From RYN-230 sp963834705 (GTDB lineage Bacteria; Actinomycetota; Actinomycetes; Streptosporangiales; Streptosporangiaceae): a stretch of DNA of 64,000 nucleotides. Made by a program: the position numbers and the translations under genes. Of this stretch, positions 1-7,293 are shown in pieces. Within the stretch, counting starts at the first letter, position 1, and each line of letters begins with the position of its first letter. The notes under the pieces were generated by a model. It had not been told where the DNA came from, made no database searches, and worked only from the letters and a program-made list of their open reading frames with translations. The stretch covers positions 1,178,001-1,242,000 of the forward strand of contig CAWICV010000001.1 in the NCBI GenBank assembly GCA_963834705.1, read 5' to 3'.

Positions 1-1263
1 CCGCGCGTACGGCGAGATGACCAGGGCCGGCACCCGCAGCCCGTAGCCCTGCTGGTCCACCGCCGGCGGCACCACGTGGTCGTAGAAACCGCCCCAGTCA
101 TCCCAGGACAGGAAGATCGCGGTGGAGTCCCAGTCCGGGCTCTTCATGGCCGCGTTGATCAGTGCGGTGACGTAGGCCTGGCCCCAGTGCACGCTGGCCG
201 GCGGGTGGTCGCTGTCCGGGCCGGACGGGACGATCCAGCTGACCGCCGGCAGCGTCCCGGTCTTGGCCTGGTGGAAGTAGGAGCCGAGCGTGCGGATGTT
301 GTGCAGCTGATTGTCGGACTTCACGTCGCCGAACAGCGGCAGCGGATCCCAGATGCCCGGCGTCTCGACGTTCTGCTTGACCGCGTCGCAGGTCTCGGCG
401 GAGTCGTTGCTACAGTCCGGCTGGATGCCGGACTGCACGAAGTAATCCCAGCTCACATGGTGCGCGTAGAGCAGCCAGGTGATGTCCGTCCAGGCGAAGT
501 CGATGCCGGTCTTGCCGGTGCGCAGTTCCTGGTCCACCGCGTTCTGGAACTTGTTCACCCCGTACGGGCCGACGATGTCGGTCACGCAGCTCATCGGCGA
601 GCGGTTTTGGCACTTGGCCGACCAGGCCGAGACCATGTACAGGTGGTCCGGCAGCGACCACGACTTGACCGGCTCGAACATGTGGTCGTCGAGCACAAAG
701 TTCTTGGCGTAGGCCCAGTAGTTGGGGACCTCCGCGGCGGTGTGGTAGCCCATCACGTCGGGGGTCCTGGTCCCGGCGCAGGCCGGGTCGGTGAGGATGT
801 GGCAGGACGAGCGGGCCTTGTCGCGCTCCCGGATGAACCCGGTCATCTGGCCGCCGTTCACGTCGGCCACCGCGTTGCCTTCGGCATGTGGCCCGCCACC
901 GTTGACGTCGGCCAGGTCATGGTACGGGCGGGTACAGCCGCCCGACGGGTTGGGCACGCAGACCGTGGGCACCCCGTTGCGCCTGGGGATCCCGTCCGCG
1001 CCCGGGTAGGTGCCGAAGTAGCTGTCGAACGACCGGTTCTCCTGCATGATGATGATCACGTGCTTGATCTTGTGGATCCCGGCCGGGACCACGTAGCGGC
1101 CGTCCGCGCCGCCCGGGACGACCTCGCCGTGCAGCGCCGTTGTCTTCGGCCGCCCGGGGGGCGTCCGGGCGCCGGACGAGGTGCACGCGGCCAGCCCGGC
1201 TGCGGCCAGCGCCAGGATGGCCGTAGCGCACGCCAATCGGAGGCTGGTGCGCCTCGTTCCCAT
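1..1263 (-). CDS. Phosphoesterase (phospholipase C/acid phosphatase family) lipoprotein, C-terminus cut by window edge
   Basis: 421 codons are visible before the frame runs off the left edge. The ATG at 1263 is followed by a basic n-region, a hydrophobic stretch and a lipobox L-A-A-C with Cys27, so this should be an exported lipoprotein. Residues 69-84 carry the family signature IIIMQENRSFDSYFG, the metal-binding E-N-R-S-F-D site of the PF04185 phosphoesterases. Further on come a conserved Trp-Asp stretch near the visible end (SWDDWGGFYDHV) and a HPP motif. These enzymes hydrolyse phosphate mono- or diesters, including phospholipids; the substrate here cannot be told. GGAAGGG lies upstream of the start. 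The family call is secure, the specificity is not. Confidence 0.88.
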   Translation of the reverse strand, partial: MGTRRTSLRLACATAILALAAAGLAACTSSGARTPPGRPKTTALHGEVVPGGADGRYVVPAGIHKIKHVIIIMQENRSFDSYFGTYPGADGIPRRNGVPTVCVPNPSGGCTRPYHDLADVNGGGPHAEGNAVADVNGGQMTGFIRERDKARSSCHILTDPACAGTRTPDVMGYHTAAEVPNYWAYAKNFVLDDHMFEPVKSWSLPDHLYMVSAWSAKCQNRSPMSCVTDIVGPYGVNKFQNAVDQELRTGKTGIDFAWTDITWLLYAHHVSWDYFVQSGIQPDCSNDSAETCDAVKQNVETPGIWDPLPLFGDVKSDNQLHNIRTLGSYFHQAKTGTLPAVSWIVPSGPDSDHPPASVHWGQAYVTALINAAMKSPDWDSTAIFLSWDDWGGFYDHVVPPAVDQQGYGLRVPALVISPYAR

Positions 1264-1446
1264 CCGCCAGCCCTTCCCAAATGCCACATAAGGGGCGTGC
1301 GGTAACCCACGCCTCATTGGCCACAGACTTTCCCCCGTCGGAAAAATACCCGATTCAGGCCGGACTCAGTACAGACCTGACGGCATTGGCGGAATTCACG
1401 GAACCCACCCGCGGGTCATCGGCGGGAACCGCCAGGCCGTCGCCGG

Positions 1447-1926
1447 TCAGCGGCACGAGACGCTCGCGGGCGCGCTGTTGCTGCCGGTGTAGCTGGCGGT
1501 GAAGCCGACCGTGACCGTGCCGCCGGCCGGGATGCTGCTGTCGTAGGAGGCGCTGGTCACCGTCACCGCGGTGGCGGTCTGCGTGTAGCTGCCGTTCCAC
1601 AGGTTGGTGATCTGCTGATCGCCCGGGAAGGTCCAGGCTCCAGCCGGCCAGCGTGGCCGAGCCGGTGTGTGCACCACGACCTGGCCCTGGAACCCGCCCG
1701 GCCAGCTGCTGACCACCGAGTAGGCCGCTGAGCAGCCGGCAGGCCCAGTGCTGGTGTTCTGCACGATGTAGCTGCCGCCCACCGGCGCGGCCTGCTCGCC
1801 GCACAGCGTCGTGGTGGCCGCGCGGGCGTGCCCCGCGCCGATGGTGAGCAGGCCGGCCGTCGCCAGCGCGGCGGCCAGGCAGGCCGCGCCGAGACGTGCC
1901 CGGCCGGGACGGATCGCCAGCGCCAT
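1447..1926 (-). CDS. Secreted solitary carbohydrate-binding module (CBM2-like), possibly compensated frameshift
   Basis: 159 residues: a signal peptide of about 36 residues ending near GHARA, then a single CBM2-type beta sandwich. Family marks are GGFQGQVVV, the TFPGDQQITNLWNG strand, paired cysteines near each end and the closing GFTASYTGSNSAPASVSC. CBM2 domains bind cellulose or xylan, usually attached to a glycosidase; none is attached here. The stretch HTPARPRWPAGA does not fit the family, but the DNA at about 1633-1670 read in another frame gives HTGSATLAGWSL, exactly the expected CBM2 strand. The gene may therefore carry two opposing indels, or the assembly may contain two errors. Upstream on the same strand lies the NDH-2 promoter region; downstream is the phosphoesterase. 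Confidence 0.78.
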   Translation of the reverse strand: MALAIRPGRARLGAACLAAALATAGLLTIGAGHARAATTTLCGEQAAPVGGSYIVQNTSTGPAGCSAAYSVVSSWPGGFQGQVVVHTPARPRWPAGAWTFPGDQQITNLWNGSYTQTATAVTVTSASYDSSIPAGGTVTVGFTASYTGSNSAPASVSCR

Positions 1927-2148
1927 GCGCCTGCCCCTCTCGGTGGACGTCTGCTCCCCGTGCGGGCACGCTAACCCGGTGCCGCGCAGCGGGCACCGGG
2001 CCGGCTCAGGCCGCAGGCATCCACCCAGCTCAGCGCGCTGGCCCGGGACCAGGTCCGGGGAAACTCTCAGCCGCCACTGGCCCGGTTCACCCGGTTAACG
2101 CGGCTTATGGTGCATTGCCGGCCCAGCGCGGGTAGCGATGTCAACGTG

Positions 2149-3495
2149 ATGGCAGCTGACAACAAACCACGGGTGCTGGTCGTCGGGGCGGGCTTCGGCG
2201 GGCTTACCGCGGTCAGCGCGCTGGCCCGGAAAGGGTTCGCGGTCACCCTGGCCGACCGGCACATCTACAGCACGTTCCAGCCGCTGCTGTACCAGGTGGC
2301 CACGGCCGGGCTGGCGCCCAGCGACGTGGCCTACCCGCTGCGCGGCTTCACCCGCAAGCACGGCGCCCGGTTCCGGCACGGTGAGCTGGCCCGGATCGAC
2401 ACGGCGGCCCGGACGGCCTGGTTCGCCGACGGCGGGCAGGCCAGTTACGACTACCTGGTCCTGGCCACCGGGGTGACGGCCGCGTTCTACGGGGTCAGCG
2501 GCGCGGCCGAGTACAGCCACGGCCTGTACACCCTGCACGACGCGACCACGCTGCGGGAACGGCTGATGACCGCGCTGGAGCAGCTCAGCCTGGGCGCCGG
2601 CGACCGGGACGTGACGGTCACCATCGTGGGCGGCGGGGCGACCGGGGTGGAGCTGGCCGGCACGCTGGCCGACCTGCGCAACGTGGCGCTGCCCGCCTCC
2701 TATCCGGAGATCGACCGGGACCGGGTGCACATCCGGCTGGTCGAGCAGGCACCCGCGCTGCTCGCCCCGTTCCGGCCGCCGCTGCGCGGATACGCCCGGC
2801 AGCAGCTCGCCGCCCGCGGGGTGGACCTGCGGCTGAACGCCGAGATCAAGGAGATCACGCCGGACTGCCTCATCCTGGCCGACGGCGAGCAGCTGCCCAG
2901 CGACCTGACCGCGTGGGCGGCCGGGGTGGCCGGGCCGTCCAGTCCGGCGGGCTCGGACGGCCCGGACGATGCGGCTTCCGGCAGCCAGTGGGGCCTGCCG
3001 CAGGGCAAGGGGGGCCGCCTGCTGACCGGGCCGGACCTGCGGGTCAAGGGGCAGGACCGGGTGTTCGCGATCGGCGACATAGCGCTGATCGAGGGGGCAC
3101 CGCTGCCCCAGCTCGCCCCGCCCGCGATCCAGATGGGCAAGCACGTGGCGGAGCAGATCCGGCACCTGCGGGCGGGCCAGCCCACGGCCCCGTTCCGCTA
3201 CCACGACAAGGGCATCATGGCCACGATCGGCAGCCGGTCCGCGGTGGTCCAGCTGCCGCACGGCGTCCGGTTCCGCGGCACGCTGGCCTGGCTGGCCTGG
3301 CTCGGCCTGCACCTGGACACCCTGCTGGGCAACCGGAACCGGGTCAACGCGCTGATCAACCTGGCCTGGCGTTACCTGAGCTGGCAGCGCGGCGGTGGGT
3401 TCATCGTGGGCGACGATCCGCCCGCGCCGGGCACCCGGGCACGCGGCACCAGATCCCGGAAAGCGGGCGCACCGGTCAGCCGTCGTCCAGAGTGA
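2149..3495 (+). CDS. ndh: Type II NADH dehydrogenase (NDH-2), FAD-dependent NADH:quinone oxidoreductase
   Basis: Membrane-bound flavoenzyme passing electrons from NADH to quinone without pumping protons. The ATG at 2149 (MAADNKPR) puts the FAD-binding GxGxxG (VVGAGFGGL) about 10 residues in; an upstream in-frame ATG at 2107 is possible but adds an atypical leader. Other marks are FQPLLYQVATAGL, DYLVLATG, the NADH site VTIVGGGATGVELAGTL and the second FAD motif RVFAIGDIALI. The C-terminal third has a hydrophobic amphipathic part (GTLAWLAWLGLHLDTLLGN) that normally holds the protein to the membrane. Length about 448 residues, as usual. The 3' end overlaps the convergent cobalamin gene by about 20 bases. 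Confidence 0.9.
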   Translation: MAADNKPRVLVVGAGFGGLTAVSALARKGFAVTLADRHIYSTFQPLLYQVATAGLAPSDVAYPLRGFTRKHGARFRHGELARIDTAARTAWFADGGQASYDYLVLATGVTAAFYGVSGAAEYSHGLYTLHDATTLRERLMTALEQLSLGAGDRDVTVTIVGGGATGVELAGTLADLRNVALPASYPEIDRDRVHIRLVEQAPALLAPFRPPLRGYARQQLAARGVDLRLNAEIKEITPDCLILADGEQLPSDLTAWAAGVAGPSSPAGSDGPDDAASGSQWGLPQGKGGRLLTGPDLRVKGQDRVFAIGDIALIEGAPLPQLAPPAIQMGKHVAEQIRHLRAGQPTAPFRYHDKGIMATIGSRSAVVQLPHGVRFRGTLAWLAWLGLHLDTLLGNRNRVNALINLAWRYLSWQRGGGFIVGDDPPAPGTRARGTRSRKAGAPVSRRPE

Positions 3496-5224
3496 TCATC
3501 CGGCCGGCCACGACCCGGGTGCTGGCCGTCCCGACAATGATGATGCTGTGCTCGCCGGCCAGGCCCGGCTCGAGCGCGCCCAGCGTGCTGAGGAAGGCCC
3601 GCTGACCGGCGCGGTGCGCGTCGCGCACCACCGCGACCGGGGTGCCCGCCGCCCGGTACTGCCGGAGCACGGCCAGCACCATGTCCAGCCGCGGCTCGTC
3701 CGCCTTGCCCGGGGGCAGGCACACGGTGAGCACGAAGCCCGCCTCGGCGGCCGCGCGGACCTGGGCTTCGGTCTCCGCCCAGGAGGTGTGCTCGCCCGGT
3801 GAGATGACCGCGTTGCTGCCGCCGAGCGGCGCACCGAGCACCGCCGAGGCGGCCAGCGGGGCGGTGATGCCGGGCACCTCGACCACGTCGATGTCCTCCC
3901 CGGCCAGGCTGAGCACCAGGGCGGCCACCTCGTGCAGGCCCGGGTCGGCCGGGAACGTGATGGCCACCGCGTGGCCCAGCCGGGCCAGCCGGATCGCCTC
4001 CTGGCTGCACGCGGCCGCGTCACCCGCGCCGGGCAGGATGCGGGTGCCCGGCCGGAGCAGGTCGCCCACCGTGTCCAGGGACCGGCCCAGCCCGGCCAGC
4101 ACCGAGGCCCGGCGCAGCTCGGCCAGGGCGCGCGGGGCCAGCAGGTCGGGCGGGCCAGGCCCGGTCCCGATCAGCGCGATCCGGCCACGCGGCCGGATCC
4201 GGGCCACCGCCACGCTGACCCCTTCCGCGCTGCGTTCCGGCACGACCACTTCGTCCGCGGCGGCCAGCGCGGCCGCCTCGGGCGGCCGCAGCGGGGCGTC
4301 CAGGGCGGCCGCCCGGCGGCGCCATGACCCGGATCCAGCCGCCCCGCGGCCCGGCGTCCGGGTCCCGGCGGCGGCCCGCCCGGCCCGGTCCGGCCCGGCC
4401 GTGTCCGGCCCGGCGGAGCCGCGGGCGGCCAGCCCGCTGGCCAGGTAGGTCCGCACCGGCCAGCCGCGCTGCTGGGCTGCCTCGGTGATGGCCGGCCCGG
4501 CGTCCGGCGCGTCGCCGTCCAGCACCGCGGCCAGCGCGGTGACGCTGGCCGGGGACAGCCCGGCCTCGCCCAGCGCGTTGTCGGCCAGCCGGAGCACGTC
4601 CTCCGCGGCCGCGCCCGGCACCGCGTGCACGCCGATCACCAGCGAGGGCGGCCGGACGACGGCGGTGCGTGCGTCAGGGGGGCCGGCCCGGTCGGTGATC
4701 AGGATGCGGTACTCCCCCACCTCGCCCACCGTGTCCGGCAGCGGCGGCAGCGGCCAGATGCGGGCCGACTCCAGCCGGACCCGCTCGCCGTCCAGCAGCG
4801 CCCGGCTGACCGTCCCGATCGCCCCCTCGGTGGGCCAGCCCAGCGAGTCCAGCCCGGGCAGGTTCTCCGCGTCGGTGGCCGTGGTGATGACGGCGTCGGC
4901 GCCGAATACCGCGGCCACCCGGGCGGCCAGCGCGTTGGCGCCCGCGGCGTGCCCGCCGACCACCGCCACCGCGCGCCGGGCCGACTCGTCCACACAGACC
5001 ACGGCGGGATCGGTCCACTTGCTGTCCAGCAGCGGGGCGATCAGCCGGACGGTAGCGCCGACGGCCAGGAAGCAGACCAGCCCATCGCACTGGGCCCAGG
5101 CCCGGGGCAGCGCCTGCCGGGCCGGCCCGTCGTAGCGCCGGGTCTGCCCCGGCCACGCGTCGGCCAGCCGCTGTGCGGCGGCCCGGCCGCCCCCGGTCAC
5201 CGCGATCAGGCCAATCACCGGCAC
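3476..5224 (-). CDS. cobJ: CbiG-CobJ fusion: cobalt-precorrin-5A hydrolase / precorrin-3B C17-methyltransferase
   Basis: Bifunctional corrin-ring enzyme of adenosylcobalamin synthesis, about 582 residues. The N-terminal half is CbiG-like (IGLIAVTGGG, FLAVGATVRLIAPLL, VVCVDESARRAVAVVGGHAAGANALA, then the C-terminal CbiG domain LVIGVHAVPGAA). After an Ala/Gly/Arg-rich linker comes an SAM-dependent tetrapyrrole methylase of the CobJ type: GRIALIGTGPGPPDLLAPRA, the GDP-like loop (ITFPADPGLHEVA), and a closing HSIIIVGTAST. GTG at 5224 is chosen because the domain starts at once (VIGLIAVTGG); the open frame continues upstream without similarity. The fusion order is the one common in actinobacteria. 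No other cob gene is in the window, and no convincing cobalamin riboswitch was found upstream. Confidence 0.88.
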   Translation of the reverse strand: MPVIGLIAVTGGGRAAAQRLADAWPGQTRRYDGPARQALPRAWAQCDGLVCFLAVGATVRLIAPLLDSKWTDPAVVCVDESARRAVAVVGGHAAGANALAARVAAVFGADAVITTATDAENLPGLDSLGWPTEGAIGTVSRALLDGERVRLESARIWPLPPLPDTVGEVGEYRILITDRAGPPDARTAVVRPPSLVIGVHAVPGAAAEDVLRLADNALGEAGLSPASVTALAAVLDGDAPDAGPAITEAAQQRGWPVRTYLASGLAARGSAGPDTAGPDRAGRAAAGTRTPGRGAAGSGSWRRRAAALDAPLRPPEAAALAAADEVVVPERSAEGVSVAVARIRPRGRIALIGTGPGPPDLLAPRALAELRRASVLAGLGRSLDTVGDLLRPGTRILPGAGDAAACSQEAIRLARLGHAVAITFPADPGLHEVAALVLSLAGEDIDVVEVPGITAPLAASAVLGAPLGGSNAVISPGEHTSWAETEAQVRAAAEAGFVLTVCLPPGKADEPRLDMVLAVLRQYRAAGTPVAVVRDAHRAGQRAFLSTLGALEPGLAGEHSIIIVGTASTRVVAGRMITLDDG

Positions 5225-5352
5225 CCTCCCCGCCCCGGGTGCCGCACGAGCCAGTGTGGCCTGCGGTACATGCCCCGACGCTACCTGCAACCCGGCCCGC
5301 ACACCTATCCGGGCAACGACGATTTCCCTAAAAGGTTTTAGCGGACAGCCAT

Positions 5353-5423
5353 GACAAGCTTGCTTGACAGGCGGCGGCCGCTCGGGCACCATGGCCATGT
5401 GACAAGCAGACTTGACAGGCGGC
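5353..5423 (+). promoter_or_regulatory. 23-bp direct repeat with TTGACA, candidate promoter/operator of the XRE gene
   Basis: GACAAGC-N3-CTTGACAGGCGGC occurs at 5353-5375 and again at 5401-5423, 48 bases apart, with differences only in the N3. Each copy holds a TTGACA hexamer and inward GACAAGC/CTTGACA halves. The second copy ends 7 bases before the GTG of the XRE regulator, so a regulator bound there would block its own expression. The function is inferred from position. Confidence 0.5.
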
Positions 5424-5430
5424 CAGCCCG

Positions 5431-5628
5431 GTGAAGAACGACGTCCGGGAACGCCGCGCCGCGAAAGGGCTGGCGCAGGGCGAGCTAGCCCGGGAACTGG
5501 ACGTGTCCCGGCAGACGATCAACTCGATCGAGACCGGCCGGTACACCCCGTCGCTCCCGCTGGCCATCGCCATCGCCCGGTTCTTCGGCACGACCGTGGA
5601 GGAGATCTTCCATGCAGATCACATCTAG
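5431..5628 (+). CDS. Small XRE-family (HTH_3) transcriptional regulator
   Basis: 65 residues, almost entirely one Cro/C1-type helix-turn-helix: KGLAQGELARELDVSRQTINSIETGRYTPSLPLAIAIARFFGTTVEEIF. It is the compact type (YozG/HipB-like) with no effector domain. The GTG start at 5431 follows a weak ribosome site and lies directly behind the second copy of a direct repeat, which suggests autoregulation. The end overlaps the next gene (membrane protein) by 17 bases, so the two are translationally coupled. Such HTH-plus-membrane-protein pairs are widespread in Gram-positives, and the membrane partner may sense the signal or sequester the regulator. Confidence 0.85.
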   Translation: MKNDVRERRAAKGLAQGELARELDVSRQTINSIETGRYTPSLPLAIAIARFFGTTVEEIFHADHI

Positions 5629-6010
5629 GAACAAGCGCCTGAGTTACTGGGCCACGGTGGCCGTCGGCGTGGGCATCGGCATCGTCTACCTGATCGGGTT
5701 CGCGGCCGGCGGCAAGCCCCTGCTCGGTCTTAGCGCGCTGGGCGTCATGGTCGCGTTCACCGGCGTCCTGATGCTGGCCGGGCGGCGCAGCGAGACCGTG
5801 CGCGGGCTGCTCGACCACCGCGACGAGCGGATTTCCGCCATCGACCTGCGGGCCACCGCGGTGACCGCGCTGGCCATGATCGCGGCGATCCTGGTCGGCT
5901 TCGTGGTCAGCATCGCCCGTGGCGGCAGCGGCTGGCCCTACGACATCATCGGCTTCATCGGCGGTCTGGCCTACGTGGCCGCGGTCATCCTCTTCCGGGC
6001 CCGCGGCTAA
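5612..6010 (+). CDS. Small multi-spanning membrane protein paired with the XRE regulator
   Basis: 132 residues with about four predicted membrane segments: AVGVGIGIVYLIGFAAGG, LLGLSALGVMVAFTGVLMLAG, TALAMIAAILVGFVVSIA and IIGFIGGLAYVAAVILF. The central cytoplasmic loop is charged (RRSETVRGLLDHRDERISAIDLRA). It resembles the DUF2178-type proteins that follow small XRE genes, but this is from memory of the arrangement rather than a firm family match. ATG at 5612 lies inside the preceding regulator gene, 17 bases before that gene ends. A joint role in a small regulatory unit is inferred from the coupling. Confidence 0.75.
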   Translation: MQITSRNKRLSYWATVAVGVGIGIVYLIGFAAGGKPLLGLSALGVMVAFTGVLMLAGRRSETVRGLLDHRDERISAIDLRATAVTALAMIAAILVGFVVSIARGGSGWPYDIIGFIGGLAYVAAVILFRARG

Positions 6011-6019
6011 GGTGGCCCG

Positions 6020-6538
6020 GTGACCTGGACAGCGCCTACCCCCAGCCCGGCTGACGGCCCGGTCGCCGGGGACGACCGGCCGATCCTGGAGGGCTACCTG
6101 AACTGGCAGCGGGTCACCCTGCTGAACATCTGCGCCGGCCTGACCGGCGAGCAGCTGGCCCGGCGGCCCATCCCCTCGTCCAGCCTGTCCCTGCTCGGCC
6201 TGGTCCGGCATCTGGCCAAGGTGGAACGGACCTGGTTCCGGCAGCGCGCCGCCGGGCAGGATGTACCGCCGATGTACCCGGCCTCAGGCGGCAAGGACGC
6301 GGACTTCAATGACGCCGAGGCCAGCCAGGCACCCGCCGACTTCAGCCGCCTGCAAGCCGAGTGGCAGTCGGCGGATGACAGCGTTCAGAAAATGGCGTTT
6401 GACGACACGTTCGATGCGGGCCACGGTGAGCGATGGTCGCTGCGGATGATGTACGTGCATCTGATCGGGGAGTATGCGCGGCACAACGGCCACGCTGACC
6501 TGCTGCGGGAGGCGATCGACGGGGTCACCGCCCGGTGA
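6020..6538 (+). CDS. DinB-like / DUF664 four-helix protein
   Basis: 172 residues of the DinB/YfiT superfamily, DUF664 branch. Typical marks are an N-terminal helix ending in SSLSLLGLVRHLAKVERTWFRQR and a later MMYVHLIGEYARHNGHADLLREAIDG. The His in the first motif and the two later His residues sit where the family binds a metal ion. Actinobacterial members include mycothiol-dependent transferases and detoxification proteins; which applies here is unknown. The GTG start at 6020 comes 9 bases after the membrane-protein gene, so it may be co-transcribed. The 3' end overlaps the convergent TetR gene by 14 bases. Confidence 0.85.
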   Translation: MTWTAPTPSPADGPVAGDDRPILEGYLNWQRVTLLNICAGLTGEQLARRPIPSSSLSLLGLVRHLAKVERTWFRQRAAGQDVPPMYPASGGKDADFNDAEASQAPADFSRLQAEWQSADDSVQKMAFDDTFDAGHGERWSLRMMYVHLIGEYARHNGHADLLREAIDGVTAR

Positions 6539-7205
6539 CCCGGGCCAGCGCCAGCACCTCATGCCGCAGCTGGGCGGGCAGCGGGGGCCACGGGAAGCCG
6601 GGCCGCGTGGTGCGCAGCGTGACCGTTCCGTGCAACGCGACCCAGACCGTGGTGGCGTCGGCCACCACGTCGGTGCTGGCGGACCGGCCGGCCGTGACAC
6701 ACTCCTGGATGCCGTGCAGCAGCAGCGAGAACGCCTCGGCGCCCCACTCCAGCACCGGCTGCCCATCCGGGCTGAACGCGACCGGCTGGCAGTAGTCCGC
6801 GGCGGCCCCCCACCGGCCGGCGAACAGCACCCCGTACCGGGACGGCTGGCCGAGGCCGAAGTTCACGTAGCCCGCGCACCCGGCGACCAGCCGGTCCACC
6901 GGGTCCGGGCCGGCCGCCGCAGTGGCCGCCTTGATGGCCCCGGCCAGCTCGTCGAAGACCCGGGCCACCACCGCGGCCAGGATCGCCTCGCGGTCGGCGA
7001 AGTGCGGGTAGATGGACGGCGCGGCGATGCCCACCTCGCGGGCCACCGCGCGCAGCGTGACGGCCTCGGCCGACCCGGTCCGGTCGATCAGCGCCAGCGC
7101 CCCGGTCACGATGTCCTCGGTCAGCCGGGCGCCCTGCCCGCGCGCGTTGCGCTGGCGGCGGCCGGTGGCCCGCTCCGTTGCCCGGCTGACGTCTAGATTC
7201 TGCAC
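6525..7205 (-). CDS. TetR-family repressor of the adjacent MFS transporter
   Basis: 226 residues. An N-terminal TetR DNA-binding domain (ALALIDRTGSAEAVTLRAVAREVGIAAPSIYPHFADREAILAAV) is followed by a TetR_C-type ligand domain, with GVLFAGRW and a helix near GIQECVTAGR. It starts with GTG at 7205 and faces the MFS gene across about 88 bases containing several inverted repeats. This is the standard layout for a drug- or metabolite-responsive repressor controlling its efflux pump. Its start lies against the GCTAAC/GTTAGC repeat, which would let it shut off its own gene. The ligand is unknown. Confidence 0.88.
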   Translation of the reverse strand: MQNLDVSRATERATGRRQRNARGQGARLTEDIVTGALALIDRTGSAEAVTLRAVAREVGIAAPSIYPHFADREAILAAVVARVFDELAGAIKAATAAAGPDPVDRLVAGCAGYVNFGLGQPSRYGVLFAGRWGAAADYCQPVAFSPDGQPVLEWGAEAFSLLLHGIQECVTAGRSASTDVVADATTVWVALHGTVTLRTTRPGFPWPPLPAQLRHEVLALARVTGR

Positions 7206-7284
7206 GCTAACTACTTTACAGCTGTTAGCTCATCTGTCTATGCTTACGGATGTAAGTGAACGAACGTAAGTAATCATCCGTAAG
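7206..7284. promoter_or_regulatory. Divergent TetR/MFS control region with inverted repeats
   Basis: Two symmetric sites are visible: GCTAAC-N12-GTTAGC at 7206-7229, next to the TetR start, and CTTAC-GGAT-GTAAG at 7243-7256. Two more GTAAG half-sites follow at 7266-7270 and 7280-7284, the last running into the ribosome site of the MFS gene. The area is AT-rich against its surroundings. The spacing fits TetR dimers binding both sides and blocking both promoters. Confidence 0.6.
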
Positions 7285-7293
7285 GAGACCGTG

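Noticed and set aside
5225..5430. Cobalamin riboswitch in front of the CbiG-CobJ gene
   Set aside because: The only likeness is a loose CCACACTGGC; the conserved core and B12-box order could not be laid out.
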